Shown piece after piece: positions 14,943 through 21,155 of a stretch of DNA of 21,155 nucleotides. How positions within the stretch are numbered: position 1 is the stretch's first letter; each line of letters starts with the position of its first letter. Made by a program: the position numbers and the translations under genes. The notes below the pieces were generated by a model. It was not told the DNA's origin. It ran no database searches and saw only the letters and a list, made by a program, of their open reading frames with translations. The DNA is from an uncultured Bacilli bacterium (GTDB lineage: Bacteria > Bacillota_I > Bacilli_A > RF39 > UBA660): positions 1 through 21,155 of the forward strand of contig CAKOKU010000015.1 in assembly GCA_934095865.1 (NCBI GenBank). Direction: 5' to 3'.

Positions 14943-17916
14943 TTAATCCAATAATTTCTTTACCATTTGCCATTTTCTTTAACAAAGGAATTAAATCCTC
15001 CATTAGTTCAAGTTCTTTTTTTGTTTTTTCACGCCAACTTAATTCTAATGGTTCCATTAAGTCTGTTAACTTTTCACCATCGAAACGGCTTAATTTGATT
15101 ATTTCTTCAATGAATGTTTTTAATAAACCTATATCAATATTGTGTTTTTGTGAAATATCAAAAATAGCTTTATTTGATTTTGCTTCTTTAAAATTTTTGT
15201 AGCCATTTTTAATCTCTTCTTCACTCATTCCTCTACCAGTTTCAAGAGATTTAATATATTCTATTATATCTTCTCGTTCCTCCATCATATTAGAACTCGA
15301 AGATAAATATTTGATGAGTTGTTCTCTACTCATAGTTTCTTTTTTCGGATCATTTGATTGTGTACTTTTAGAAATAAGTGACATTATATAATCATAATCA
15401 ATTAGAGCTGATGAGAATAAAATAAACTCAGGATCTACTTCTCTTACTATATTTGGAATATCATCTGTGTCTTTTTCTTGTTGCAATTTTATTTTTTGAG
15501 CAACATCTAAATATACACCACGAAAAGCTTGCATTTGCTCTTCTGGAACCAATTTATTTATCTCATCCTTTTGTTCTTCTTGAATATCTATATATTGATC
15601 TAATTGAGTTTTTATTCTTTGAATTTCTTTAAATTTGTTTATAAATTCACATTTCGCAATATCACCCTTTAAGTTATATACCTCCTCTGGCCTGTATTCT
15701 AAACCCTGAGCTTCCATAAATGTTTTTAAATTGTTTATAGTATTATTTAATTTCTCAACAACAACAGAAGCAGGATCAACTAACCAGATTTCTTTTGCCT
15801 TTTTACTATTATTTTGTCCAGAAAATAGAGTTATTGCTTCATCTACTTCTTCTTTTAAACCTCTAAAATCAAAAATTAATCCAGCAGGTTTTGTATCATT
15901 TAGAATTCTATTTGTTCTTGAAAAAGCTTGAATCAATCCGTGTTGTTTTAAGTTTTTATCAAGATACAAAGTGTTCAAATATTTTGAATCGAAACCTGTT
16001 AATAACATGTCAACAACAATAGTTATATCTATTTTATTTTCATGGGAATAATCATGATTAGAATATTGTTGATCTTTTATTCTTTTTTGAACATCTTGAT
16101 AATATAAATCAAATTCATTTATTGTATGTGCTGTTCTAAATTGAGTATTATATTCATCAATTATTGTTTTTAAAGCAGCTTTCTTTTCTTCTGGATTTTT
16201 CTTATTATCAGCTTGTTCTTGTGGCAGATCTTCTTGCAGTTGTTGAACATCTTTATTACCTTCTGCGGGAGGCGAAAATACACAAGCAATATTTAACGGA
16301 TTATTTGTAGCGTATTCTTTGCTAACAGTTTTGAATAAATCATAATATTCTATTGCATCATTTATTGAAGCAGTCGCAAATATAGCGTTAAATCTTCTAT
16401 TGTTTGTTGCTTTATCATGATTTTTTATAATTTCTTTTACAATTGCTTTTTTTATACTAATTTTTGATGCTTTAGCTTCATCATCAAGCTTAAAATAATT
16501 TATATTAAAAGGTAAAACATTTCTGTCATCAATTGCGTTAGTAATTGTATATGCGTGCAATTCTTTTTCAAAAACATCTTTTGTTGTAACTAAAGATCCC
16601 ACAGTCCCATCTATTTGTTTGTATGTGGCATTCTCTTCAAAAATTGGAGTACCAGTAAAACCAAAAAGTTGAGCTCTTGGAAAGAATTCTTTAATTGCTT
16701 TATGATAATCTCCAAATTGTGAACGATGGCATTCATCAAATATAATTGCAATACGTTTGTCTCTTAACTGTGATAAACGTTCTTTATATGTTAATTCTCC
16801 ATTTTTTCGTTTTTCTTTGTTATGCTTACTATCATCATTTAGTGCTAATCCTAATTTCTGAATTGTTGACACGATAACTTTATCTTTATAATCATCAGAC
16901 TTTAAACGCCTTACAAGGTTTTCTGTATTGGTATTTTCTTCTACACAACCTTCCTGAAATTTGTTAAATTCTAAGCGAGTTTGTCTATCCAGATCCTTTC
17001 TGTCTACAACGAATAAACACTTTTCTATTTCATTTCTTGCTTTTAATAATGTAGAAGCTTTGAATGAAGTTAATGTTTTACCACTTCCTGTTGTATGCCA
17101 TATATAGCCATTACCTCTATTTTCAAGTATACACCCCATGATAGATTTAACAGCATATATTTGATATGGACGCATAATCAATAGTTTTTGTTCACTTGCA
17201 ACAAGTACCATATACTGACTAATTAAATGTCCTAAACTACATTTTTCTAAAAAACGTTTTGAAAAATCATGCAAATGAGTAATTTTTTTATTATTCATAT
17301 CTGTCAAAACGTATATTGGTAAAAATCTTTCATCTGCATTAAAACTGAAATGCTCAACATTATTGTTCGCAAAGTAGTACGTGCTTGACTCATTACTTAC
17401 AATAAAAAGTTGCATAAAACAAAGTAAGGAATTAGTATATCCATTTCTGGGGTCATTTTTATAATTTACAATCTGTTCCATCGCTTTTTTAGGCGTAATA
17501 TGTAATGTTTTTAATTCAACTTGAACTAGTGGAAGTCCATTTATTAATATAATTACATCATAGCGATGATTACTATTTTCGGTGTTAATTCTTAACTGAT
17601 TTATTACTTCAAATTCGTTTTTACACCAATCAGAAATATTTACAAGAGTATATTGTAATGGGGTATCATCATCTCGCATTAATGTATTTATTTCTCTTAA
17701 TGCTTTTGCAGCTTCATATACATTGGGTTTAATAATATCTTCTTTTAAGCGACTAAACTCATTATCACTGAGGTGTACTTGATTCAATCGTTCAAAATGA
17801 TTTCTGAAATTAGCTTCAAGTGTTGCTCTATCTTTAATATCTTTTCTATAGATATATTTTTGTTCTGATACCAAGAATTCTATGAATTCTTCTTCTATTT
17901 GTCTCTCCTCTTTCAT
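14929..17916 (-). CDS. hsdR: Type I restriction endonuclease subunit HsdR
   Basis: This 995-residue motor-nuclease subunit has an N-terminal PD-(D/E)xK nuclease (D120 in HRYD, E134-L-K136 in VQVELK) and superfamily 2 helicase motifs: Walker A TTGSGKT (275-281), DECH (394-397) and TGTP (421-424). The C-terminal helical domain binds the methylase core. The length is typical of the family. It is the first gene of the intact operon (hsdR-hsdS-nuclease-hsdM), which differs from the common hsdR-last or hsdM-first orders. No convincing Shine-Dalgarno precedes the ATG. The Xre gene ends 31 bases upstream on the same strand, so read-through from its promoter is likely. Confidence 0.96.
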   Translation of the reverse strand: MKEERQIEEEFIEFLVSEQKYIYRKDIKDRATLEANFRNHFERLNQVHLSDNEFSRLKEDIIKPNVYEAAKALREINTLMRDDDTPLQYTLVNISDWCKNEFEVINQLRINTENSNHRYDVIILINGLPLVQVELKTLHITPKKAMEQIVNYKNDPRNGYTNSLLCFMQLFIVSNESSTYYFANNNVEHFSFNADERFLPIYVLTDMNNKKITHLHDFSKRFLEKCSLGHLISQYMVLVASEQKLLIMRPYQIYAVKSIMGCILENRGNGYIWHTTGSGKTLTSFKASTLLKARNEIEKCLFVVDRKDLDRQTRLEFNKFQEGCVEENTNTENLVRRLKSDDYKDKVIVSTIQKLGLALNDDSKHNKEKRKNGELTYKERLSQLRDKRIAIIFDECHRSQFGDYHKAIKEFFPRAQLFGFTGTPIFEENATYKQIDGTVGSLVTTKDVFEKELHAYTITNAIDDRNVLPFNINYFKLDDEAKASKISIKKAIVKEIIKNHDKATNNRRFNAIFATASINDAIEYYDLFKTVSKEYATNNPLNIACVFSPPAEGNKDVQQLQEDLPQEQADNKKNPEEKKAALKTIIDEYNTQFRTAHTINEFDLYYQDVQKRIKDQQYSNHDYSHENKIDITIVVDMLLTGFDSKYLNTLYLDKNLKQHGLIQAFSRTNRILNDTKPAGLIFDFRGLKEEVDEAITLFSGQNNSKKAKEIWLVDPASVVVEKLNNTINNLKTFMEAQGLEYRPEEVYNLKGDIAKCEFINKFKEIQRIKTQLDQYIDIQEEQKDEINKLVPEEQMQAFRGVYLDVAQKIKLQQEKDTDDIPNIVREVDPEFILFSSALIDYDYIMSLISKSTQSNDPKKETMSREQLIKYLSSSSNMMEEREDIIEYIKSLETGRGMSEEEIKNGYKNFKEAKSNKAIFDISQKHNIDIGLLKTFIEEIIKLSRFDGEKLTDLMEPLELSWREKTKKELELMEDLIPLLKKMANGKEIIGLNAYE

Positions 17917-17947
17917 TTATATACCGCGTTTTACTACCCTTTTCTTA

Positions 17948-18150
17948 TTATTTTTTCTTATCAGGATGATAATCTAACAAATCACATTTTAAAACATTGC
18001 AAATTTTGTTTAGGAGGTCTAAATCTATACGTTTTACTTTTCATTATATAGATCTCCTATTGTATTTGCTCTGGTTCCAACAAGCTCAGCAAGTGCTTTA
18101 CGTGTCATCTTGTTTTTACCAAGTAACTCAGACAATTTGATTCTAATCAT
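17948..18150 (-). pseudogene. Small Xre-family regulator, frameshifted
   Basis: The rebuilt product is about 67 residues: a helix-turn-helix (KMTRKALAELVGTRANTIGDL) followed by the family's usual end (LLNKICNVLKCDLLDYHPDKKK). One base is missing in an A run (plus-strand T4 at 18038-18041; five would keep frame), so translation stops after NEK at 38 residues, before the last helix. Its position directly before hsdR on the same strand suggests it regulated the RM operon and its own promoter through the palindrome upstream. If truly broken, the hsd operon may be constitutive. A sequencing error here would restore a standard regulator. Confidence 0.72.
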
Positions 18151-18166
18151 ATTAAGCTCTCTTATG

Positions 18167-18185
18167 AATAACAAATTTTGTTATT
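18167..18185. promoter_or_regulatory. Palindromic operator upstream of the Xre-hsd operon
   Basis: AATAACAAATTTTGTTATT is a perfect palindrome with 9-bp arms and one central base. It lies 16 bases upstream of the Xre ATG, just after a candidate minus-strand promoter (TTGTTG, then TATATT 18 bases later, about 18192-18222). A further AATAAC copy follows at 18187-18192. Xre proteins commonly bind such sites for autorepression. The region to 18285 also has to hold the divergent promoter for the HNH-like gene. Confidence 0.6.
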
Positions 18186-18285
18186 AAATAACAGAAATAT
18201 AATATACGAAATTTTTAATTAATTCAACAAATTAACTTTTGTAAAATGTATTTTAGTCTATATATTTTGCGTATAAAATTATAGA

Positions 18286-18740
18286 ATGAACGAAATTAAT
18301 AAAAAATGTAAATTTTGTGGACAAGAAAAAGATTTAATAGGGGCTCACATAATTCCTAGAAAGTTCTATTTAATTTATAAAAAGAGCACTATCAATCAAT
18401 TGATCCGTTTGAAGGGAAATCAAAAACTCAGCAAGCTGGAGCTATAGATAAAAATATTTTGTGCCACGAATGCGATGTAGATATTATAGGCGAATTTAAC
18501 AAGGAAAGATATCGTGTTTTACTTGAAGAAGTATCTAAACATTTAGTTCATCGTGATGTTTATCAGAAAATTTATTATTTAAGATCTGCGGATTTTGATT
18601 ATGATAAGTTGCGAAAATTTTTTATTTCTATTTTATGGAGAGCCAGTATTTCTCAACTTAAAGAGTTCCAAAATATAAATCTTGGGCCTTATGAAAATAA
18701 AGCTTTGGAAATATTAAAAGGAGTGAAATTGATAATTTAA
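18286..18740 (+). pseudogene. HNH-like zinc protein, frameshifted and 3'-truncated
   Basis: The frame opens at ATG 18286 with CKFC (C8, C11) and GAHIIPR (His 21). After a one-base loss in an A run (A5 at 18379-18383; A6 restores frame) it continues with ILCHEC and a helical region (LRKFFISILWRASISQLKEF). The CxxC, H and CxxC order resembles HNH-type zinc-bound nuclease folds, but I cannot see a complete catalytic set. Homology-like content stops at about GPYENKALEILK, where the DNA passes in another frame into the middle of hipA, so the 3' end of this gene was deleted. It is transcribed away from the Xre gene. Its original partner was probably hipA. Confidence 0.6.
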
Positions 18741-19553
18741 ATCGGCTTGCGGTTGTACAAGAAAGCGGTATGGGAGCACTAACATATAAACCGGAACACA
18801 AATTTGAAACAACAAAAGAGGAATCTAATTATGATAAACTTGCTGCTGAATGTTCAAAAATATTGGAATCACAAAATTCTGATAATTTGGATGAGCTTTT
18901 TAAACTTGGCGGTTCATCAGGCGGAGCAAGACCAAAAATCCTTACAAAAATAAACAGTGGAGATTGGATAATAAAATTTCCATCATCACAGGATCCTAAA
19001 AATATCAGAGAGCAGGAATATAAATATTCTCTTTGTGCTAAGGATTGCGGAATAAAAATGAGTGAAACTCGGCTTTTTGAATCAAAAATTTGTTCAGGAT
19101 ATTTTGGCATAAAACGATTTGATAGAGAAAACGGCAAGAAAATACACATGATATCTGTTAGCGGATTATTAGAAACAAGCCACCGTTTACCAAATCTTGA
19201 TTATAATATTTTGATGAAATTGACGCTTGAACTAACAAAGAATTATCAGGATATTGAACAGTTATACAGGTTAATGTGTTTCAATGTTTTTGCGCATAAC
19301 AGAGATGACCATTCAAAGAATTTTTCCTTTTTGTATGATGAAAACCCAAAAAGAATGGCACTTATCCCCTGCTTATGACTTAACTTACAGTTCATCCTTC
19401 AACGGAGAACACGCAACTACAATCAACGGAGAAGGTAAAAATCCAGATTTAGAAGACATTTTATCAGTTGCTAAAAACATTGGGCTAAAAGAAAAACAAG
19501 CAAAAGACATAGCACTTGATATTAAGGACAAATGTTTATCATTGTTTGATTAA
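18725..19553 (+). pseudogene. hipA: HipA-like kinase, 5'-deleted and frameshifted
   Basis: HipA-type toxins are serine/threonine kinases. Visible parts are NRLAVVQESGMGAL (from 18739, the end of the N-terminal domain), then, numbered from ATG 18770, the glycine-rich loop GGSSGGARPK (47-56), Lys 69, and catalytic NRDDHSKN with D179 and N184. The first 90 or so residues of a normal HipA are absent; the frame upstream is the tail of the HNH-like gene. An extra A in A5 (19348-19352; A4 restores frame) shifts the end, removing the second metal-binding Asp (WHLSPAYDLT), which is encoded in the next frame. The kinase is therefore inactive. No HipB antitoxin is adjacent; the Xre gene may have been one. 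Confidence 0.78.
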
Positions 19554-19642
19554 GATTTGTCATTTTGCGAGTAAATGGTACACACAGAAGCTATTGTAAA
19601 TAAATTTTCTAATGCTAAAATCTACTTGAACAATTTTATTAT

Positions 19643-19713
19643 TCCCAGATCGTCTAGTGGCAGGACGAAAGATTCTGGCTCTTTTAACGATGGTTCGAAT
19701 CCATCTCTGGGAG
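19643..19713 (+). tRNA. tRNA-Gln (anticodon CUG)
   Basis: This is a 71-nt cloverleaf. Acceptor 19643-19649 (TCCCAGA) pairs with 19706-19712, with discriminator G19713. The anticodon stem AAAGA/TCTTT encloses TTCTGGC with anticodon CTG at 19675-19677. The T arm is GATGG-TTCGAAT-CCATC. No CCA is encoded. It is a second chromosomal landmark, about 19.6 kb from the tRNA-Asn gene and in the same orientation; it shares only the common T-loop bases with it, so the two are not an attL/attR pair. Confidence 0.95.
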
Positions 19714-19800
19714 TTTTTGCATTCTAATTTTCCCACATCCACATCTTTCAAAAAGATTTTCACTTTCTACCATTCTCTTGGAGAAGAATAGCAAATTACA

Positions 19801-19913
19801 ACGTCATACTGAGCGAAGCGAAGTATTTCTTACTAGTGGGTAAAGTTTGAGATTCTTCGGGTAAATTTGTAATTTATTTTATTATCCCAATTGCAAATCC
19901 CTCAGAATGACGT
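19801..19913. repeat. 113-bp MITE-like element with 13-bp terminal inverted repeats
   Basis: ACGTCATACTGAG (19801-19813) and CTCAGAATGACGT (19901-19913) are inverted repeats matching at 12 of 13 positions. Subterminal parts also pair (CGAAG..ATTTCT with AGATTCTTCG, the latter at 19850-19859). Sequences of the form 'GTCATTCTGAGCGAAGCGAAG' recur as dispersed repeats in many bacterial genomes, so this is probably one copy of a non-autonomous repeat family. No coding capacity. Confidence 0.65.
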
Positions 19914-19969
19914 AACTATAATGAACTTATTTTTATATTCCCTATTTCCTTATTATCTTCAAAAAGTAG

Positions 19970-19989
19970 GTCGGCGTTGCCACGCCGAC
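19970..19989. repeat. GC-rich hairpin, REP-like or terminator
   Basis: GTCGGCGT (19970-19977) and ACGCCGAC (19982-19989) form a perfect 8-bp stem with a TGCC loop. The stem is far richer in GC than the surroundings. It lies 26 bases past the stop of the minus-strand pseudopilin and could stop its transcription, but no T-run follows in that direction (AAAAAGTAG lies on the plus strand before it, which gives CTACTTTTT on the minus strand a few bases later). A dispersed palindromic repeat is equally likely. Confidence 0.5.
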
Positions 19990-20015
19990 ACATAACCAAC
20001 TTATAGACTTAAAAA

Positions 20016-20747
20016 CTATTTTCCTCTCAAAAAATCACGCCAATAATTACCTTTACCTGTCGGACTAATATTTTTATGAGCAAAATACGCACAAGAATGA
20101 ACAGGCGTTGTAGTCGAAGTACTACAATATTGGGCAATTATTTTTTCATCCGTTTCTTGAAGCGTCAGACCATTCCAAGATGTTCCCGTATATGGAACAA
20201 CCGCCGCAGTATCAGTAAAAACAAAAACAAATCTATCAACACCCCATTTATTGGGTCTATCAACACCATTTATATCTACACAGATTTTTGGACCAGTTGG
20301 GAGATTATAACGAGCCGCATTATCATCCATTGAGAACAATCTTCCAGAAATATCCATCTCCATATCAGATTGATCGCACGGCCATTGAGTTATTTCTTGC
20401 CCATTTAAGTTCAAATTCTTTAACCCTCTTCTATTTTCAAAAGATGTGGAATATCCTTGTGATTGAGTACCTTTAAAATATGACATAAAATATTTTAACG
20501 ATGTTCCACTATACTGAGAACCAGTATAGATAGAATCTTGATAATCTCTAAATGACATATCATTATCAGCATAGAAAGCTCGTGAAGCTACATTCAAATC
20601 TGCATATGTCTTTTCAAATTGTGATTTCAATTTTTCAGCTCTCAAATTTGCCATTAATGTCGGAATAGTCATCGCTGCAACTACACCAATAATACCCAAA
20701 GTAATCAATACTTCCGCTAAAGTAAAACCCTTAAATAATTTTTTCAA
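20016..20747 (-). CDS. Type IV pilin-like / pseudopilin protein
   Basis: This 243-residue protein has a class III (prepilin) leader, MKKLFKG, then F-T-L-A-E-V: cleavage by prepilin peptidase is expected between Gly7 and Phe8, with the conserved Glu at mature position 5. A hydrophobic helix (residues 9-30) continues into NLRAEKLKSQFEKTYADLN, followed by a globular domain of about 190 residues with four or more Cys. The start is TTG at 20747 with GAGGT about seven bases upstream; there is no ATG. It is probably an exported minor pilin or type II secretion pseudopilin. No other pilus genes are in the window. Such stand-alone copies are frequent in Gastranaerophilales, which is the main clue to the host. 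Confidence 0.85.
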   Translation of the reverse strand: MKKLFKGFTLAEVLITLGIIGVVAAMTIPTLMANLRAEKLKSQFEKTYADLNVASRAFYADNDMSFRDYQDSIYTGSQYSGTSLKYFMSYFKGTQSQGYSTSFENRRGLKNLNLNGQEITQWPCDQSDMEMDISGRLFSMDDNAARYNLPTGPKICVDINGVDRPNKWGVDRFVFVFTDTAAVVPYTGTSWNGLTLQETDEKIIAQYCSTSTTTPVHSCAYFAHKNISPTGKGNYWRDFLRGK

Positions 20748-20877
20748 AATGTTACCTCGTTAAATGAATGTATTTATTATTACATTATTTTATTTATAAG
20801 TCAACGATATATTCCATTTATTCGTTAAATTATCAATGAATTTATATAATTTTAAATGGATAAATGGAGTTAAAACA

Positions 20878-21090
20878 ATGTCAATAATGAATGATTTAAA
20901 AAAGATATTATTGGATGTCAATGTAAATTTGACAGAACTTGCAGAAGCATTATCAAAAAGACTAAACAAGCCATACTCAATGCAAAATTTGTCAAACAAA
21001 CTCCGCAATGAAACTATCACCCATAGAGAAATGATTTTAATTGCAGATATACTCGGTTATGATTTAAAATTTGAGAGAAAAAATTCTTAG
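20878..21090 (+). CDS. Small HTH-like protein, 70 aa
   Basis: The start is ATG at 20878, with GGAG eight bases upstream; an in-frame ATG at 20836 lacks a ribosome site. The product is basic with a helical pattern typical of a Cro/CI-type fold (LTELAEALSKRLNKPYSMQNLSNKLRNETITHREMILIADILGY), giving helix, turn, helix, and a final IADILGYDLKFE. The motif predicts DNA binding, but the target is unknown. It is divergent from the pseudopilin gene, and the 130 bases between them must hold both promoters; a TATAAT at 20845-20850 is the likely -10 of this gene. Confidence 0.7.
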   Translation: MSIMNDLKKILLDVNVNLTELAEALSKRLNKPYSMQNLSNKLRNETITHREMILIADILGYDLKFERKNS

Positions 21091-21120
21091 TTGACGGATT
21101 TTGAAATAATATGATATAAT
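21091..21120 (+). promoter_or_regulatory. Sigma70-type promoter reading out of the window
   Basis: TTGACG (21091-21096), an 18-base spacer and TATAAT (21115-21120) start directly after the stop of the HTH gene and point to the right. The gene it serves is beyond the window. Confidence 0.65.
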
Positions 21121-21155
21121 AAGTTGTTATTTCGTTTTAAATATTTTAGTCAAAA

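Larger units (their letters stand above)
19714..20015. other. Intergenic region with repeat elements
   Basis: No gene is seen. It contains the 113-bp inverted-repeat element and a GC-rich hairpin, each listed separately, between tRNA-Gln and the convergent pseudopilin gene. Confidence 0.6.

Noticed and set aside
19643..19713. tRNA-Gln as the far attachment site of the tRNA-Asn element
   Set aside because: It is a complete different tRNA; the common bases are just the conserved T loop.
20790..21020. 76-codon minus-strand ORF overlapping the small HTH gene
   Set aside because: The plus-strand gene has a GGAG site and a helix-turn-helix pattern; the minus frame is its shadow.
1..21155. CRISPR array
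   Set aside because: No regularly spaced direct repeats were seen anywhere; the repeats found are single pairs or inverted.

Overview
The window is AT-rich DNA with Shine-Dalgarno-led genes. It looks like a genomic island of a low-GC bacterium. The best hint to the host is the pseudopilin at 20016-20747, whose leader (GFTLAEVLITLGIIGVVAA) and short follow-on HTH gene resemble gut Gastranaerophilales (Vampirovibrionia, non-photosynthetic relatives of cyanobacteria). That placement is inference; another low-GC phylum cannot be excluded.

Layout. (1) 1-1260: an intact tRNA-Asn(GUU), overlapped by the 3' end of a serine recombinase that has lost its catalytic N-terminus, next to the last codons of a chromosomal gene and its terminator. 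(2) 1708-4610: a DUF4143 AAA+ ATPase with an apparently leaderless promoter, a perfect 17-bp inverted repeat with a small ORF, and an ApeA-like HEPN protein flanked by 16-bp direct repeats. (3) 4620-6415: gene-poor and decayed, with a terminator hairpin, an unassignable remnant and a DUF2806-like gene broken by at least four lesions. (4) 6503-10601: a Mu-like transposon core (MuA-type DDE transposase, MuB-type ATPase, an accessory protein, a divergent HTH repressor and a tyrosine recombinase); transposase, repressor and recombinase are all broken. (5) 10605-17916: an intact, tightly overlapping type I restriction-modification operon, hsdR-hsdS-ABC/HEPN nuclease-hsdM, whose third gene has the features of a PrrC-type anticodon nuclease. 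(6) 17948-19553: a frameshifted Xre regulator with a palindromic operator, divergent from a frameshifted HNH-like gene fused by deletion to a 5'-truncated, frameshifted hipA. (7) 19554-21155: tRNA-Gln(CUG), a 113-bp element with terminal inverted repeats, a pseudopilin, a small HTH gene and an outward promoter.

How it works together. The region reads as a layered defence island at a tRNA-Asn site. The intact genes are mainly defensive (type I RM with an embedded suicide nuclease, the HEPN protein, perhaps the DUF4143 ATPase). Mobility genes and the hipA/HNH/Xre module are inactivated by single-base indels, mostly in short A/T runs, plus nonsense changes. The contrast between about 7.3 kb of unbroken hsd operon and heavily hit neighbours suggests selection keeps the RM system while mobility functions decay, although homopolymer sequencing error must be excluded.
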